Notes under the pieces: generated by a model
What the model saw: the letters and a program-made list of their open reading frames with translations, nothing else
Told to the model about the DNA's origin: nothing
The model's database searches: none
In this document: in pieces, positions 16,033-25,222 of the stretch
Position numbering within the stretch: the first letter of the stretch is position 1
Layout of the letters: the number at the start of each line of letters is the position of its first letter
Position numbers and translations under genes: made by a program
Assembly: GCF_022549355.1 (NCBI RefSeq)
Contig: NZ_JAKZGL010000014.1
Coordinates: 1 to 64,000, forward strand
Reading direction: 5' to 3'
Length of the DNA: 64,000 nt
Source: Acinetobacter sp. NIPH 2699
Lineage (GTDB): Bacteria; Pseudomonadota; Gammaproteobacteria; Pseudomonadales; Moraxellaceae

Positions 16033-16045
16033 ATTGTCTAACAAT
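16033..16045. promoter_or_regulatory. Second palindrome ATTGTCTAACAAT
   Basis: The core matches the site at 15906-15920 at all but one position and is again symmetric (ATTGT-CTA-ACAAT). It overlaps the stop codon of the ygfX-like gene. Two similar sites about 127 bp apart suggest a looping or cooperative operator. Confidence 0.5.
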
Positions 16046-16440
16046 CAAGTTAGTTTTGCCAATATTTTTAGGTTTTTCCACTGTAAAATTGATAATTGAT
16101 CCCACCAAATGATACAAGGTAGATGTAAAGGATCATAAAAATAGATCACGATATAACATTGATGATCGATAATTTGTCGAATTTTTCGGTGTTGAATTGC
16201 CTGAGGCAAATGACTGAAACAAAAGCTCCAATCTTGATCTTCTAAATATTCAAAACGCTGTATTTGAGGTTTTTTTTGAAAGATAAACCAAGCAACACCC
16301 ATGATAACAATGCAGAGTAGCCACAACAATATAGGGAGAAAGGGATACAACAAACTTATAATGATCATAAAAATAAAGAGTTGCAGAACAATCGCAAAGC
16401 GACTGTATTGCAACTCGAAAACACGGTTAGCCATGTACAT
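16045..16440 (-). CDS. ygfX: YgfX-like inner-membrane protein
   Basis: A 131-residue protein with two adjacent helices near the N-terminus (about 15-55: IVLQLFIFMIIISLLYPFLP; LLWLLCIVIMGVAWFIF), then a soluble part with aromatic motifs such as YIVIYFYDPLHLPCIIWWDQ. Length and topology match E. coli YgfX (~135 residues). The gene overlaps the 3' end of sdhE by 14 bp, the conserved sdhE-ygfX arrangement. YgfX was once proposed as a membrane toxin (CptA) acting on MreB/FtsZ with SdhE as antitoxin; that role is disputed. Sequence similarity within the family is low, so the assignment relies largely on context. Confidence 0.75.
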   Translation of the reverse strand: MYMANRVFELQYSRFAIVLQLFIFMIIISLLYPFLPILLWLLCIVIMGVAWFIFQKKPQIQRFEYLEDQDWSFCFSHLPQAIQHRKIRQIIDHQCYIVIYFYDPLHLPCIIWWDQLSILQWKNLKILAKLT

Positions 16441-16687
16441 AGTGTTTTAATTTTAAAATAAAATCTTTTAATTCAGTACGAGGTGGTTCACCCACTTCCA
16501 TAAACCAATCCAGTAAATCAGGATCTTCTTGATCAACCAATTCAGCAAATAGGGCTTTTTCTACGACATCTGCATTGAGATAGTAATTTTTCACATAAGG
16601 GTCAAAATACACATCAATTTCTTTTAAGCCCCGACGTGCGCGATAAATTACTTTACGTTCTTCCAGTGACATTTCATCAGACATCAT
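16427..16687 (-). CDS. sdhE: FAD assembly factor SdhE
   Basis: An 86-residue SdhE/YgfY-type protein that promotes covalent flavinylation of succinate dehydrogenase SdhA. The diagnostic motif RGLKE (R19-E23, family RGxxE) is present, followed by the conserved DPDLLDWFMEVGEPP segment. It starts MMSDEMSLEERK; the second Met is an equally possible start. The downstream ygfX-like gene overlaps it, so the two are translationally coupled. It is divergent from the acyl-CoA dehydrogenase gene, with ~180 bp between starts. No sdh genes are nearby. Confidence 0.9.
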   Translation of the reverse strand: MMSDEMSLEERKVIYRARRGLKEIDVYFDPYVKNYYLNADVVEKALFAELVDQEDPDLLDWFMEVGEPPRTELKDFILKLKHYVHG

Positions 16688-16870
16688 GTGTTTCCGCTAT
16701 ACAACAATTTCCCCATAGTGTAACTGATCCCTGATTAACTTCGCATAGATTTTTCTCAAGTGACCAAATACATCACTCAAATTGAGCATTGATCACATTG
16801 TCCAATATTTTCGATTTCTTGTATGTTGAATAAGGATTTTTAAAATCATTGTTAAAGGAAAAAATAACAA

Positions 16871-18043
16871 ATGCAATCAAGCGCAATTCGTCCTATTCCA
16901 AACATGTTACCGCGTAATTTATTTAATGAGGAACATGAGGCATTTCGTGAAACCGTACGTAAATTTTACGAAAAAGAAGTCATTCCAAATACTGAGAAGT
17001 ATGAACAACAACAACATGTTGATCGTGATTTATGGAATAAGGCAGGTGCACTTGGTTTGCTGTGCACCACCATGCCCGAAGAATATGGCGGTTCTGGCGT
17101 AGATCGACTGTACAGCATGATTCTGATTGAAGAACAAGCTTATGCTGGTGATTCAGCAACAGGCTTTTCACTCCACTCTGATATTGTTGCAAACTATATC
17201 AACAACTTTGGTAATGAAGAACAAAAGCAAAAATGGCTTCCAAAAATGGCGACTGGTGAAACAGTTACAGCGATTGCCATGACTGAACCCGGCACAGGTT
17301 CTGATTTACAAGCCGTACGCACCACCGCAGTACTTGATGGTGATGAATATGTAATTAATGGTTCTAAGATCTTCATTACCAATGGTTATCTATGTGATAT
17401 GGCGATCGTAGTCTGTAAAACAGGAAGTGGTGACAAAGGTTCTGCAAACTTGTCTTTGCTCATTGTAGAAGCAGATCGTGTTGGTTTTAGTAAAGGCAAA
17501 CCGCTGAACAAAGTGGGTATGAAAGGTCAAGATACCTGTGAACTTTTCTTTGATGATGTTCGTGTGCCAAAAGAAAATTTACTTGGTATGGAAGGCATGG
17601 GCTTTATCATGCTGATGAAAGAGCTGGCATGGGAACGCATGTTGGTTGCGATTATTTGTCAAGGCGGTGCGGAAGCATCTTTGGCACATACCATCCAATA
17701 CACCAAAGATCGTAAAGCATTTGGCAAGCCAATTGGTGCTTTCCAAAATACCCGCTTTAAACTTGCAGAAATGCGTACCGAAATTGATATTTGCCGTGCC
17801 TATTTAGACCGCTGTATGGAATTGCAGATCGAAGGAACACTTGGTGTCGATGCCGCAGCAGCAGCAAAATATAAATTATCGGATATGTTCTCAAAAGTCG
17901 TAGATGAGTGCGTACAGTTACATGGTGGTTATGGCTACATGCTGGAATACCCTATTGCGCGCGCCTATATCGACAATCGAGCCAACCGCATTTATGCAGG
18001 TACCAATGAAATTATGAAAGAGCTTATTTCTCGTTCACTATAA
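16871..18043 (+). CDS. Acyl-CoA dehydrogenase, long-chain/isovaleryl-like
   Basis: A 390-residue FAD enzyme of beta-oxidation or branched-acid breakdown, probably a soluble tetramer. It has the substrate/FAD signatures AMTEPGTGSDL (136-146) and QLHGGYGYMLEYPIARAY. At the usual MCAD catalytic-base position it has YAGTNEIMKE, without the Glu of YEGT. The base is therefore probably E255 in ELAWERMLVA, as in long-chain and isovaleryl-CoA dehydrogenases. The upstream AAGGA is 11 nt from the ATG. Its location near almA and tesB suggests lipid or alkane-derived acyl-CoA use, but the exact chain length is unknown. Confidence 0.9.
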   Translation: MQSSAIRPIPNMLPRNLFNEEHEAFRETVRKFYEKEVIPNTEKYEQQQHVDRDLWNKAGALGLLCTTMPEEYGGSGVDRLYSMILIEEQAYAGDSATGFSLHSDIVANYINNFGNEEQKQKWLPKMATGETVTAIAMTEPGTGSDLQAVRTTAVLDGDEYVINGSKIFITNGYLCDMAIVVCKTGSGDKGSANLSLLIVEADRVGFSKGKPLNKVGMKGQDTCELFFDDVRVPKENLLGMEGMGFIMLMKELAWERMLVAIICQGGAEASLAHTIQYTKDRKAFGKPIGAFQNTRFKLAEMRTEIDICRAYLDRCMELQIEGTLGVDAAAAAKYKLSDMFSKVVDECVQLHGGYGYMLEYPIARAYIDNRANRIYAGTNEIMKELISRSL

Positions 18044-18052
18044 ATAAAAATC

Positions 18053-18083
18053 AAGGGATTGTGTTTTCGACACAATCCCTTTT
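18053..18083. terminator. Bidirectional terminator
   Basis: AAGGGATTGTGT and its complement ACACAATCCCTT form a strong stem between convergent genes, with TTTT on the plus side. Confidence 0.9.
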
Positions 18084-18085
18084 CA

Positions 18086-18586
18086 CTACTTTTGCTCGGC
18101 TTTTTCTGGTTGCTGCACCGATGAAGGATTCATACGCGCCATTAATTGTTTTACCGTTGGATTTTCTACATGCTGCTGCATAGTCGTATTCAAAGCAGTA
18201 CGTGCATGTTGTGTGGTGAAATGTGCAACCTCACTCCCTACCTCACTGGCTTTTTGTGCCCAAACTTTGCCTTCAGCAGATTGATAGAAGGTTAATGCTG
18301 CTTGTAATTCTTCCTGACTAAAAGTCTCGACATAGCGCTGAACAATGAATTGCTTTCTTTGCTCACTATTTAAGTTTTTAACTAAATCCACATAAAAGTT
18401 TTCAGGTAGGTCTTTTGGCAAACGTATCCTGATTTGCTCTAAAATCATCTTGTCCGTACTTTGTAAGCCTTGCTCAGTTCCATCAATAGAGACTAACTTC
18501 TGCGCAATCACTTCTTTTTGCTTTACATCATTTGCAAAAGTAAACGTACTGAATAATAACGTCCCCAAAATTAGCATGTGCTTCAT
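18086..18586 (-). CDS. Secreted DUF2059-domain protein
   Basis: A 166-residue exported protein. A signal peptide covers residues 1-18 (KHMLILGTLLFSTFTFA, then ND). The core carries EELQAALTFYQSAEGKVWAQK, the recognisable DUF2059 helix pair. The C-terminus is Gln/Glu-rich. I place the start at 18586, because AGGAAAG lies 4 nt upstream and a signal peptide follows directly; a longer frame back to 18667 has no ribosome site and would bury the signal peptide. Function is unknown in the family. Confidence 0.8.
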   Translation of the reverse strand: MKHMLILGTLLFSTFTFANDVKQKEVIAQKLVSIDGTEQGLQSTDKMILEQIRIRLPKDLPENFYVDLVKNLNSEQRKQFIVQRYVETFSQEELQAALTFYQSAEGKVWAQKASEVGSEVAHFTTQHARTALNTTMQQHVENPTVKQLMARMNPSSVQQPEKAEQK

Positions 18587-18670
18587 CAAGCTTTCCTTGC
18601 TGATCAATTTTTTAATATGCTCAATATACCCGATATTTGAATTCTTTAAAGAATGTCCATGCAACATTTA

Positions 18671-18706
18671 AACAAAAACCCCTATGTAAAAACATAAGGG
18701 TTTTAA
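18671..18706 (-). terminator. almA terminator
   Basis: On the minus strand AAAACCCTTATGT pairs with ACATAGGGGTTTT (one mismatch) and runs into TTTTTG. It lies just downstream of almA. Confidence 0.8.
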
Positions 18707-18726
18707 TGCTTCAATTAATTAAACTG

Positions 18727-20217
18727 TTACGAAACTAATTTAGGTTTACGATCTGCTTGTTCATCACGTTTGTGAAACTGTAGCACTTCATCACTGAATT
18801 TCGCATCTTTCAAATCTTTACGATCAGCAAGATAGTTGTTGGTAATTTTCCACGGTGCTTGTTTACCTTGTTTTGGCATCACATCAGCGGCACGTGCAAT
18901 ATAACCAGAAGACATTTTGCCCATAATGGTGTCTTGTTCACGCAATGCTGGATCTGCATGTGCAATGACCTCATCATAGCCATTCTCGTCCATATGATTA
19001 ATCAAACGACAAATATAGTCCGCAGCAATATCCACTTTTAAGGTCCAAGATGCATTGATATAACCAATGATCATCGCCATATTTGGCACATCACTGACCA
19101 TCACACCTTGATAAAGCATGTGTTGAGATGTATCCATCGGCTTACCGTCAATCGTGCCTTTCACACCACCCAAGATCTGGATTTCTAAACCTGTTGCAGA
19201 AATGACGATATCCGCCTCAAGATGTTTACCAGATTTCAATTGAATGCCATTGGCAGTGAACTTCTCAATTTGATCGGTTTCAACACTTGCATGACCTTCA
19301 CGTAATGATTTAAATAAATCACCATCTGGTACAACACATAAACGTTGATCCCAAGGATTATAGCTTGGTGTAAAGTGTTTCATATCCACTTTACCTTTCA
19401 ACTGTAATTCAATCCCTTTCAACAATAAACGACGTACTGTTTTCGGATATTTTTGTGCCAATGCGTAGATACCACGCTGCATACCAATGTTACGTGCACG
19501 AGTAAATTTATAAGCCGTTTCCTCAGACATAAATTTACGGGTTTTTTCATAAATAAAGTCAATTGAAGGAATCGTTGCGATATAAGATGGCGAACGCTGT
19601 AACATGGTCACATGTCCTGCCCCACCTTTCACCATTGATGGCACAAGGGTAATTGCAGTCGCACCACTTCCAATAATCACCACTTTCTTGCCTGTATAAT
19701 CTAGGTTTTCAGGCCAATGCTGTGGATGAATCAATTGACCTTTGAAGTCTTCTTGCTTCGGGAATTTTGGTGCATAACCTTGATCATAGTTATAATAACC
19801 CGTACAGCCCATCACAAAATTCGCAGACCATGTTTGCTTTTTCTTGTTATTATCTTCGATTTCTACAAACCATTTTTTCTTCGCAGAATCATAGTTTGCA
19901 GAAAGAACACGATGACCAAAATTAATTTTCTCTTTGAGCTGATTTTCACTAATGACATCGCTTAAATAGCTTTTGATCTCAGCACCACTTGCAAGCACTT
20001 TATCTTTTGCCCACGGTTTAAAATTAAAACCAAACGTTGACATATCAGAGTCAGAACGAATACCAGGGTAACGGAATAAATCCCAAGTTCCACCAAAACT
20101 GTCACGACGCTCTAAGATTTCGAATTCACGCTGTGGACAATTCTTAGACAGATGCACAGCTAACCCAATCCCAGAGATACCTGCACCAATAATGAGAACA
20201 TCAACTTGCTTTTCCAT
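18727..20217 (-). CDS. almA: AlmA-type flavin monooxygenase for long-chain alkanes
   Basis: A 496-residue flavin monooxygenase. It has an FAD Rossmann motif GAGISG (11-16), the sequence ERRDSFGGTWDLFRYPGIRSD, and the Baeyer-Villiger fingerprint FKGQLIHPQHWP (158-169, FxGxxxHxxxWP). The NADPH Rossmann motif is GSGATA (183-188). Length and sequence style match AlmA of Acinetobacter, implicated in oxidation of n-alkanes of about C32 and longer. The start is set at the ATG at 20217, where the conserved EKQVDVLIIGAG begins; an upstream ATG at 20292 would add 25 non-family residues. It is monocistronic with its own promoter and terminator, and no other alkane genes are adjacent. Confidence 0.85.
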   Translation of the reverse strand: MEKQVDVLIIGAGISGIGLAVHLSKNCPQREFEILERRDSFGGTWDLFRYPGIRSDSDMSTFGFNFKPWAKDKVLASGAEIKSYLSDVISENQLKEKINFGHRVLSANYDSAKKKWFVEIEDNNKKKQTWSANFVMGCTGYYNYDQGYAPKFPKQEDFKGQLIHPQHWPENLDYTGKKVVIIGSGATAITLVPSMVKGGAGHVTMLQRSPSYIATIPSIDFIYEKTRKFMSEETAYKFTRARNIGMQRGIYALAQKYPKTVRRLLLKGIELQLKGKVDMKHFTPSYNPWDQRLCVVPDGDLFKSLREGHASVETDQIEKFTANGIQLKSGKHLEADIVISATGLEIQILGGVKGTIDGKPMDTSQHMLYQGVMVSDVPNMAMIIGYINASWTLKVDIAADYICRLINHMDENGYDEVIAHADPALREQDTIMGKMSSGYIARAADVMPKQGKQAPWKITNNYLADRKDLKDAKFSDEVLQFHKRDEQADRKPKLVS

Positions 20218-20253
20218 TTTTTTTATACCTAGTAGAAACCATGAGATTATTAA

Positions 20254-20282
20254 AACATAAATTTGACAATACACAATGTCAA
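20254..20282 (-). promoter_or_regulatory. almA promoter with overlapping inverted repeat
   Basis: On the minus strand: -35 TTGACA (20277-20282, consensus), 17-bp spacer, -10 TATGTT (20254-20259). The -35 hexamer is one arm of TTGACA-N8-TGTCAA (20263-20282), so a dimeric repressor bound there would block the polymerase. The start of transcription would fall about 30 bp before the almA ATG. Confidence 0.65.
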
Positions 20283-20359
20283 GTTTAGTCATTCATCGGT
20301 TTTTTTATATCAGTTCGGGACATTTTGAGAAAAATTGGAGCTAAAAGATATAGAGGGTT

Positions 20360-20714
20360 TTACTTATATTTATCTTTTCTTTTTGCTTTCTTTCTCCTAT
20401 CCCCTAAGTTATTTATGTTTACAGGTGCAATTTTATTTTCAGAATCCCCCCATCCTTTACCTCTACATACATTAAATAAGTAAATCAAAATTGCCAACAC
20501 ATAGAAAAATCCAAACCATAAAAATATTGAAAAACAGACTTCCCAAAACAAAATACCAAATCTATATTCATAACTGGCAACCAACAATCCCCCTCGCCCA
20601 CCATAGTAAGGAAGATCTGGCATCATAAAATGAAATCAGCCAAAATATGAGCCAATAAGCGAGTTTACGACGTCCTTGAAGCGAAATTTCGTTATTTTCA
20701 TGTGATGTGAACAT
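20360..20714 (-). pseudogene. Small membrane protein gene, probably frameshifted
   Basis: Two overlapping frames look like pieces of one gene. The first runs 20714-20568 (MFTSHENNEISLQGRRKLAY, then WLIFWLIS). The second runs 20626-20360 (MMPDLPYYGGRGGLLVASYE, then two hydrophobic stretches and a Lys/Arg-rich end). The first frame loses coding character where the second gains it, near 20630, and the second frame has no ribosome site of its own. A single-base frameshift in a membrane protein gene of ~115 residues explains both. It could instead be one intact 88-residue gene (20360-20626). No family is recognised. Confidence 0.5.
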
Positions 20715-20744
20715 TTTTATTAAAATCATAATCAATTAAATAAT

Positions 20745-20774
20745 AAAAAAGGTTGGCTTTCGCCAACCTTTTTT
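20745..20774 (-). terminator. Terminator of the ribosomal protein superoperon
   Basis: GGTTGGC-GAAA-GCCAACC in the minus direction is followed by TTTTTT, about 27 bp after the rplQ stop. Confidence 0.95.
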
Positions 20775-20800
20775 GAACAACTGTTCTACACGTAGAAGTA

Positions 20801-21166
20801 TTATTTTACTTCACGGTCAACGAGTTCAACGTAAGCCATCGGTGCAGCATCACCTGCACGGAAGCCCGCTTTAAGAACACGAAGATAACCGCCGTTACGT
20901 TCTTTGTAACGAGGGCCAAGAATGGTAAATAATTTACCAACAGTTGCTGCAGAACGAGTACGAGCAAACGCTAAACGACGGTTTGCTACTGTATCGTTTT
21001 TAGCCAAAGTGATTAAAGGCTCAGCAACGCGGCGAAGTTCTTTCGCCTTAGGCAAAGTTGTTTTAATTAACTCATGCTCAACTAAAGCATTTGTTAAATT
21101 TTGGAACAACGCCTTACGGTGGCTGCTTGTACGGCCTAATTTCACACCACTATTACGATGACGCAT
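20801..21166 (-). CDS. rplQ: 50S ribosomal protein L17
   Basis: A 121-residue L17 with the family start [20 protein letters not shown] and the [20 protein letters not shown] core near residues 80-100. L17 binds 23S rRNA near the polypeptide exit tunnel. It is the last gene of the alpha operon, 18 bp after rpoA, and is followed by the superoperon terminator. Confidence 0.98.
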   Translation of the reverse strand: MRHRNSGVKLGRTSSHRKALFQNLTNALVEHELIKTTLPKAKELRRVAEPLITLAKNDTVANRRLAFARTRSAATVGKLFTILGPRYKERNGGYLRVLKAGFRAGDAAPMAYVELVDREVK

Positions 21167-21184
21167 GGTGATAGTCCTACTTAA

Positions 21185-22192
21185 TTAACGGCTACGATAG
21201 GCAAATCGGTCATCCATACGGAGACTAGCTGGTGGCCAGTTCTCTAAACGCATGCCGAGTTGTAAACCTTTCGATGCCAAAACATCTTTGATCTCAGTTA
21301 ACGATTTTTTACCTAAGTTTGGAGTCTTTAACAACTCGACTTCAGTACGTTGAACAAGATCACCAATGTAGTAAATATTTTCTGCCTTCAAACAGTTAGC
21401 AGAACGAACAGTTAGCTCGAGATCATCTACTGGACGAAGCAAGATTGGGTCAACTTCTTCGCGAGGTTCTTGAGCCACAGGTGTTTGATCTTTCTGAAGA
21501 TCAACAAAAATTGCAATTTGTTGTTGCAAGATTGTTGCCGCTTTGCGGATTGCTTCTTCTGGATCAACAGTACCATTAGTTTCAAGATCGATCACTAGCT
21601 TATCAAGATCAGTACGTTGTTCTACACGAGCATTTTCAACTGTGTAAGACACACGCTTAATCGGGCTATAAGAAGCATCTAACTGTAAACGACCTACAGG
21701 ACGTGTTTCGCCTTCAGGGAAACGTGAGTCAGATGTTTCATAACCACGACCTTGAGCAACTTTAAGGCGCATTTTTAATGAACCAGAAGAACTCAAAGTA
21801 CCGATTAAATGATCAGGGTTAACCACTTCAACATTATGAGGTAAACGAAGGTCAGCTGCTGTTACGTCACCTGCACCTTGTTTCTCTAATGTCAAATATG
21901 CTTCGTTTTGATCGAACAGCTTAATAGACAATCCTTTTAGGTTCAGCAAGAGCTCGACGATGTCCTGCTGCAAGCCTTCTAAAGTACTGTACTCGTGCTC
22001 GACGCCTTCTATTTCTACCTCTACCACAGCAGCGCCAGGCAGAGAAGACAATAGAATGCGACGTAAAGCATTACCTAGAGTATGACCAAAGCCACGCTCT
22101 AAAGGTTCCAGAATCACTTTTGCCGAGGTCCCGCTCACCGCTTCGACCTTGATCGCTTGCGGAGTTAGAAACTCGTTTGCAGTACGCGTCAT
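21185..22192 (-). CDS. rpoA: RNA polymerase alpha subunit
   Basis: A 335-residue alpha subunit. The N-terminal dimerisation domain contains [20 protein letters not shown] near residue 35. The C-terminal domain (about 250-320) has [20 protein letters not shown] and [18 protein letters not shown], the helices that contact UP elements and activators. It lies between rpsD (18 bp upstream) and rplQ, the usual alpha-operon order. Confidence 0.98.
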   Translation of the reverse strand: MTRTANEFLTPQAIKVEAVSGTSAKVILEPLERGFGHTLGNALRRILLSSLPGAAVVEVEIEGVEHEYSTLEGLQQDIVELLLNLKGLSIKLFDQNEAYLTLEKQGAGDVTAADLRLPHNVEVVNPDHLIGTLSSSGSLKMRLKVAQGRGYETSDSRFPEGETRPVGRLQLDASYSPIKRVSYTVENARVEQRTDLDKLVIDLETNGTVDPEEAIRKAATILQQQIAIFVDLQKDQTPVAQEPREEVDPILLRPVDDLELTVRSANCLKAENIYYIGDLVQRTEVELLKTPNLGKKSLTEIKDVLASKGLQLGMRLENWPPASLRMDDRFAYRSR

Positions 22193-22210
22193 TTATTGCT
22201 ACCTCAAGGA

Positions 22211-22837
22211 TTATTTAGAATACAATTCTACAATCAAGCTTTCGTTGATTTCAGCAGGTAAATCAGAACGATCTGGTGCAGCTTTGAACGTACCTTCCAA
22301 CTTAGAATGATCAATTTCCATCCAAGCAGGTGTACCACGTTGAGCAGCTAATTCAATTGCATTTTTGATACGCAATTGTTGTTTAGCACCTTCATGTACC
22401 GCAATTACATCACCCGCTTTTACTTGAATAGACGCAATGTTTACACGACGGCCATTTAAAGTAATAGAACGGTGACTGACTAACTGACGAGCTTCTGAAC
22501 GTGTAGAACCAAAACCCATGCGATAAACAACGTTATCAAGACGGCTTTCAAGCAATTTCAACAAGTTTTCACCTGTTGCGCCTTTCACACGAGCAGCTTC
22601 TTTATAGTAATTACTAAATTGACGTTCTAACACACCGTACATACGACGTACTTTTTGTTTTTCACGTAATTGTAGTGAATACTCAGATTGCTTACCACCA
22701 CGAGCCGCACCATGTTGACCAGGTGCTTTATTGTGCTTTTTGGTTTTAACATCAAACGGTTTAACGCCTGATTTAAGTTGCAGGTCTGTCCCTTCGCGGC
22801 GAGAGAGTTTGCATTTTGGACCAATATAACGAGCCAT
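22211..22837 (-). CDS. rpsD: 30S ribosomal protein S4
   Basis: A 208-residue S4, the assembly-initiating protein of the 30S body. It opens [19 protein letters not shown] and has the S4 RNA-binding domain at about 97-160 ([20 protein letters not shown]). The N-terminal zinc-finger Cys set of some S4 proteins is absent. In E. coli S4 is the translational repressor of the alpha operon; whether that holds here was not tested. Confidence 0.98.
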   Translation of the reverse strand: MARYIGPKCKLSRREGTDLQLKSGVKPFDVKTKKHNKAPGQHGAARGGKQSEYSLQLREKQKVRRMYGVLERQFSNYYKEAARVKGATGENLLKLLESRLDNVVYRMGFGSTRSEARQLVSHRSITLNGRRVNIASIQVKAGDVIAVHEGAKQQLRIKNAIELAAQRGTPAWMEIDHSKLEGTFKAAPDRSDLPAEINESLIVELYSK

Positions 22838-22849
22838 GAATGTTTCTCC

Positions 22850-23236
22850 TTACACGCGACGTTTTTTAGGTGGACGGCAACCGTTGTGAGGAATTGGCGT
22901 CACATCGGTAATGCTGTTAATTTTATAACCCACTGCGCCTAATGCACGAACCGCAGACTCACGACCTGGACCAGGACCTTTTACAAGGACGTCTAGGTTT
23001 TTCAAACCGTAATCCAAAGCTGCTTTACCAGCAACTTCAGCAGCTACCTGAGCAGCAAACGGAGTTGATTTACGTGAACCACGGAAGCCTTGTCCACCAG
23101 AGGTAGCCCAAGCCAATGCATTACCTTGACGATCGGTAATCGTTACAATGGTGTTATTAAAAGAAGCGTGAATGTGTGCAACACCTTCAGAGACGGTACG
23201 AGTGACCTTCTTGCGTGTGCGAGTATCTTTAGCCAT
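22850..23236 (-). CDS. rpsK: 30S ribosomal protein S11
   Basis: A 128-residue S11 of the 30S platform, near the mRNA exit/Shine-Dalgarno region. It shows [20 protein letters not shown] near residue 20 and the C-terminal [14 protein letters not shown]. It is separated by ~20 bp from rpsM and 12 bp from rpsD. Confidence 0.98.
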
Positions 23237-23256
23237 CTTTTAGCTTCCAGAAAATC

Positions 23257-23613
23257 TTACTTTTTAATCGGTTTGCGCGGACCTTTACGGGTACGTGCGT
23301 TAGTTTTGGTGCGTTGACCACGGACAGGCAAGCTGCGACGATGACGAAGACCACGGTAGCAGCCTAAATCCATTAAACGTTTAATGTTCATGGAAATTTC
23401 GCGACGTAAATCACCTTCGGTTGGAACCTTAGCAACTTCTGCACGAATCGCATCAAGCTGTGCATCGTCCAACTCACGAATTTTTGTAGTTCCAGCAATA
23501 CCTACAGCAGCTAAGATATTCTTAGCTGTATGGCGGCCGACACCAAAAATATACGTGAGGGAGATAACAGCATGCTTGTTATCCGGAATGTTTACACCGG
23601 CAATACGAGCCAT
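23257..23613 (-). CDS. rpsM: 30S ribosomal protein S13
   Basis: A 118-residue S13 of the 30S head, which forms intersubunit bridges B1a/b and contacts the P-site tRNA. It starts [24 protein letters not shown] and has the [20 protein letters not shown] basic tail. It is the first large gene after rpmJ in the alpha part of the superoperon. Confidence 0.98.
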   Translation of the reverse strand: MARIAGVNIPDNKHAVISLTYIFGVGRHTAKNILAAVGIAGTTKIRELDDAQLDAIRAEVAKVPTEGDLRREISMNIKRLMDLGCYRGLRHRRSLPVRGQRTKTNARTRKGPRKPIKK

Positions 23614-23720
23614 TCACTTTTCTCCAAAAAGGCAGCAGAGATAATCAACCGCCCCACAAAAATCTTGAGGGGCGGATAATAACCTAATTAGCCTACTGAA
23701 ATCAACAGGTCTTAATTAAA

Positions 23721-23837
23721 TTAACCTTGACGCTGCTTATGACGAGGTTCTGCGCTACAAATTACGCGAATAACCCCATTACGACGGATAACTTTACAGC
23801 TACCACAAATTTTCTTTACAGAAGCTTGTACTTTCAT
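23721..23837 (-). CDS. rpmJ: 50S ribosomal protein L36, zinc form
   Basis: A 38-residue protein beginning [20 protein letters not shown] and ending [12 protein letters not shown]. It keeps the full zinc ribbon (C11, C14, C27, H33), so it is the C+ paralogue. It sits between secY and rpsM as in other gammaproteobacteria. Its short length makes it easy for gene callers to miss. The ATG overlaps no neighbour and lies 20 bp after secY. Confidence 0.97.
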
Positions 23838-23857
23838 GATGAAACCTCTAAGTGCGC

Positions 23858-25216
23858 TTATCCCTTGGGATGAGCAGTCGTTTTTCTCATTAACGTTTGA
23901 TTATCATATTGATGCGAAGTAAGGTGCGCTTGAAGTTGTGCCATGAAATCCATGACTACGACAACGACAATCAGCAATGATGTTCCACCCAAATGGAATG
24001 GAATACCAAACGAACTTTGTAGAACCATTGGCATTAAACACACCACGGTAATATAGATTGCACCAATAAAAGTCAAACGGTTAAGAATATGATCTAAATA
24101 ACGAGCCGTTTGCTCACCTGGACGGATACCAGGCACATATGCTCCGCTACGTTTTAGATTCTCTGAAACTTCTTTCGGGCTAAAAACAAGTGCCGTATAG
24201 AAATAACAGAAGAAAATAATTAACCCGCCAAAGAGCATTAAATACAACGGCTGTCCAGGCGATAACACCAATGCCAAGTCTTGCAGACTACGTTTGACAA
24301 TCCCTGCATTTGGATCAGCACTTCCTAACCATTGCCCCAAACTCGCTGGAAATAATAACAGTGAGCTTGCGAAAATCGCTGGAATAACACCTGCCATGTT
24401 AATTTTTAATGGCAAATGCGTTTGCTGTGCAGTAAATACTCGACGACCTTGCTGCTTTTGTGCGTAGTTCACTGGAATACGACGTTGTGCTTTTTCAATA
24501 AACACAATCGCAGCTAACACGGCTAACGATAATAAACCGAAGACAGCTAATCCAATTAAACTACCTTGACCATTCTGAACAGATGAGAATGACTGAATCA
24601 CCAAGTTTGGTAAACCAGCGACAATACCTGCAAAAATGATCATTGAGATACCATTACCAACACCACGTTCGGTAATTTGCTCTCCCAACCACATCAAGAA
24701 CATTGTCCCTGCAACGAGCGAAGTCACTGCTGGAACATAGAATGCTAAGCCTGATGTCAAGGTAATACCCTGACTAATCAAGCCAGCACACATCCCTATA
24801 CCTTGCACAAGTGCAAGAAATAAAGTGCCGTAACGCGTGTATTGATTGATCTTACGTTTGCCTTGCTCGCCTTCTTTTTTCAAAGCTTCTAACGAAGGGA
24901 CTACCGTAGACATTAACTGCACAATAATCGATGCAGAAATGTACGGCATAATCCCTAACGCTAGAATTGACATGCGTTCCAATGCGCCACCAGAAAACAT
25001 ATTAAATAAGCCTAAGAAGGTACCTTCATTAGCCTTAAAAAAGCTTGCTAGTGCCACACTGTCAATGCCTGGCAACGGAATATGCGCTCCTAGTCGAAAG
25101 ACCAACAACGCGCCAATCAAGAACATTAATCGACGAATAATTTCACGATATTTCACATGAAATGGTTGGCCTTTCATCATGTTAACATGACCAGTAGAAC
25201 TAGGAGTCATAGACAC
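23858..25216 (-). CDS. secY: Protein translocase subunit SecY
   Basis: The 452-residue pore-forming subunit of the SecYEG translocon, with ten transmembrane helices. The plug/TM2 segment carries [21 protein letters not shown] and the C-terminal cytosolic loop [17 protein letters not shown] contacts SecA and ribosomes. It starts 6 bp after rplO stops. Its location within the spc operon couples translocon and ribosome synthesis. Confidence 0.98.
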
Positions 25217-25222
25217 TCGAGA

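Noticed and set aside
24846..25160. Plus-strand frame inside secY
   Set aside because: Antisense shadow of the secY coding sequence.
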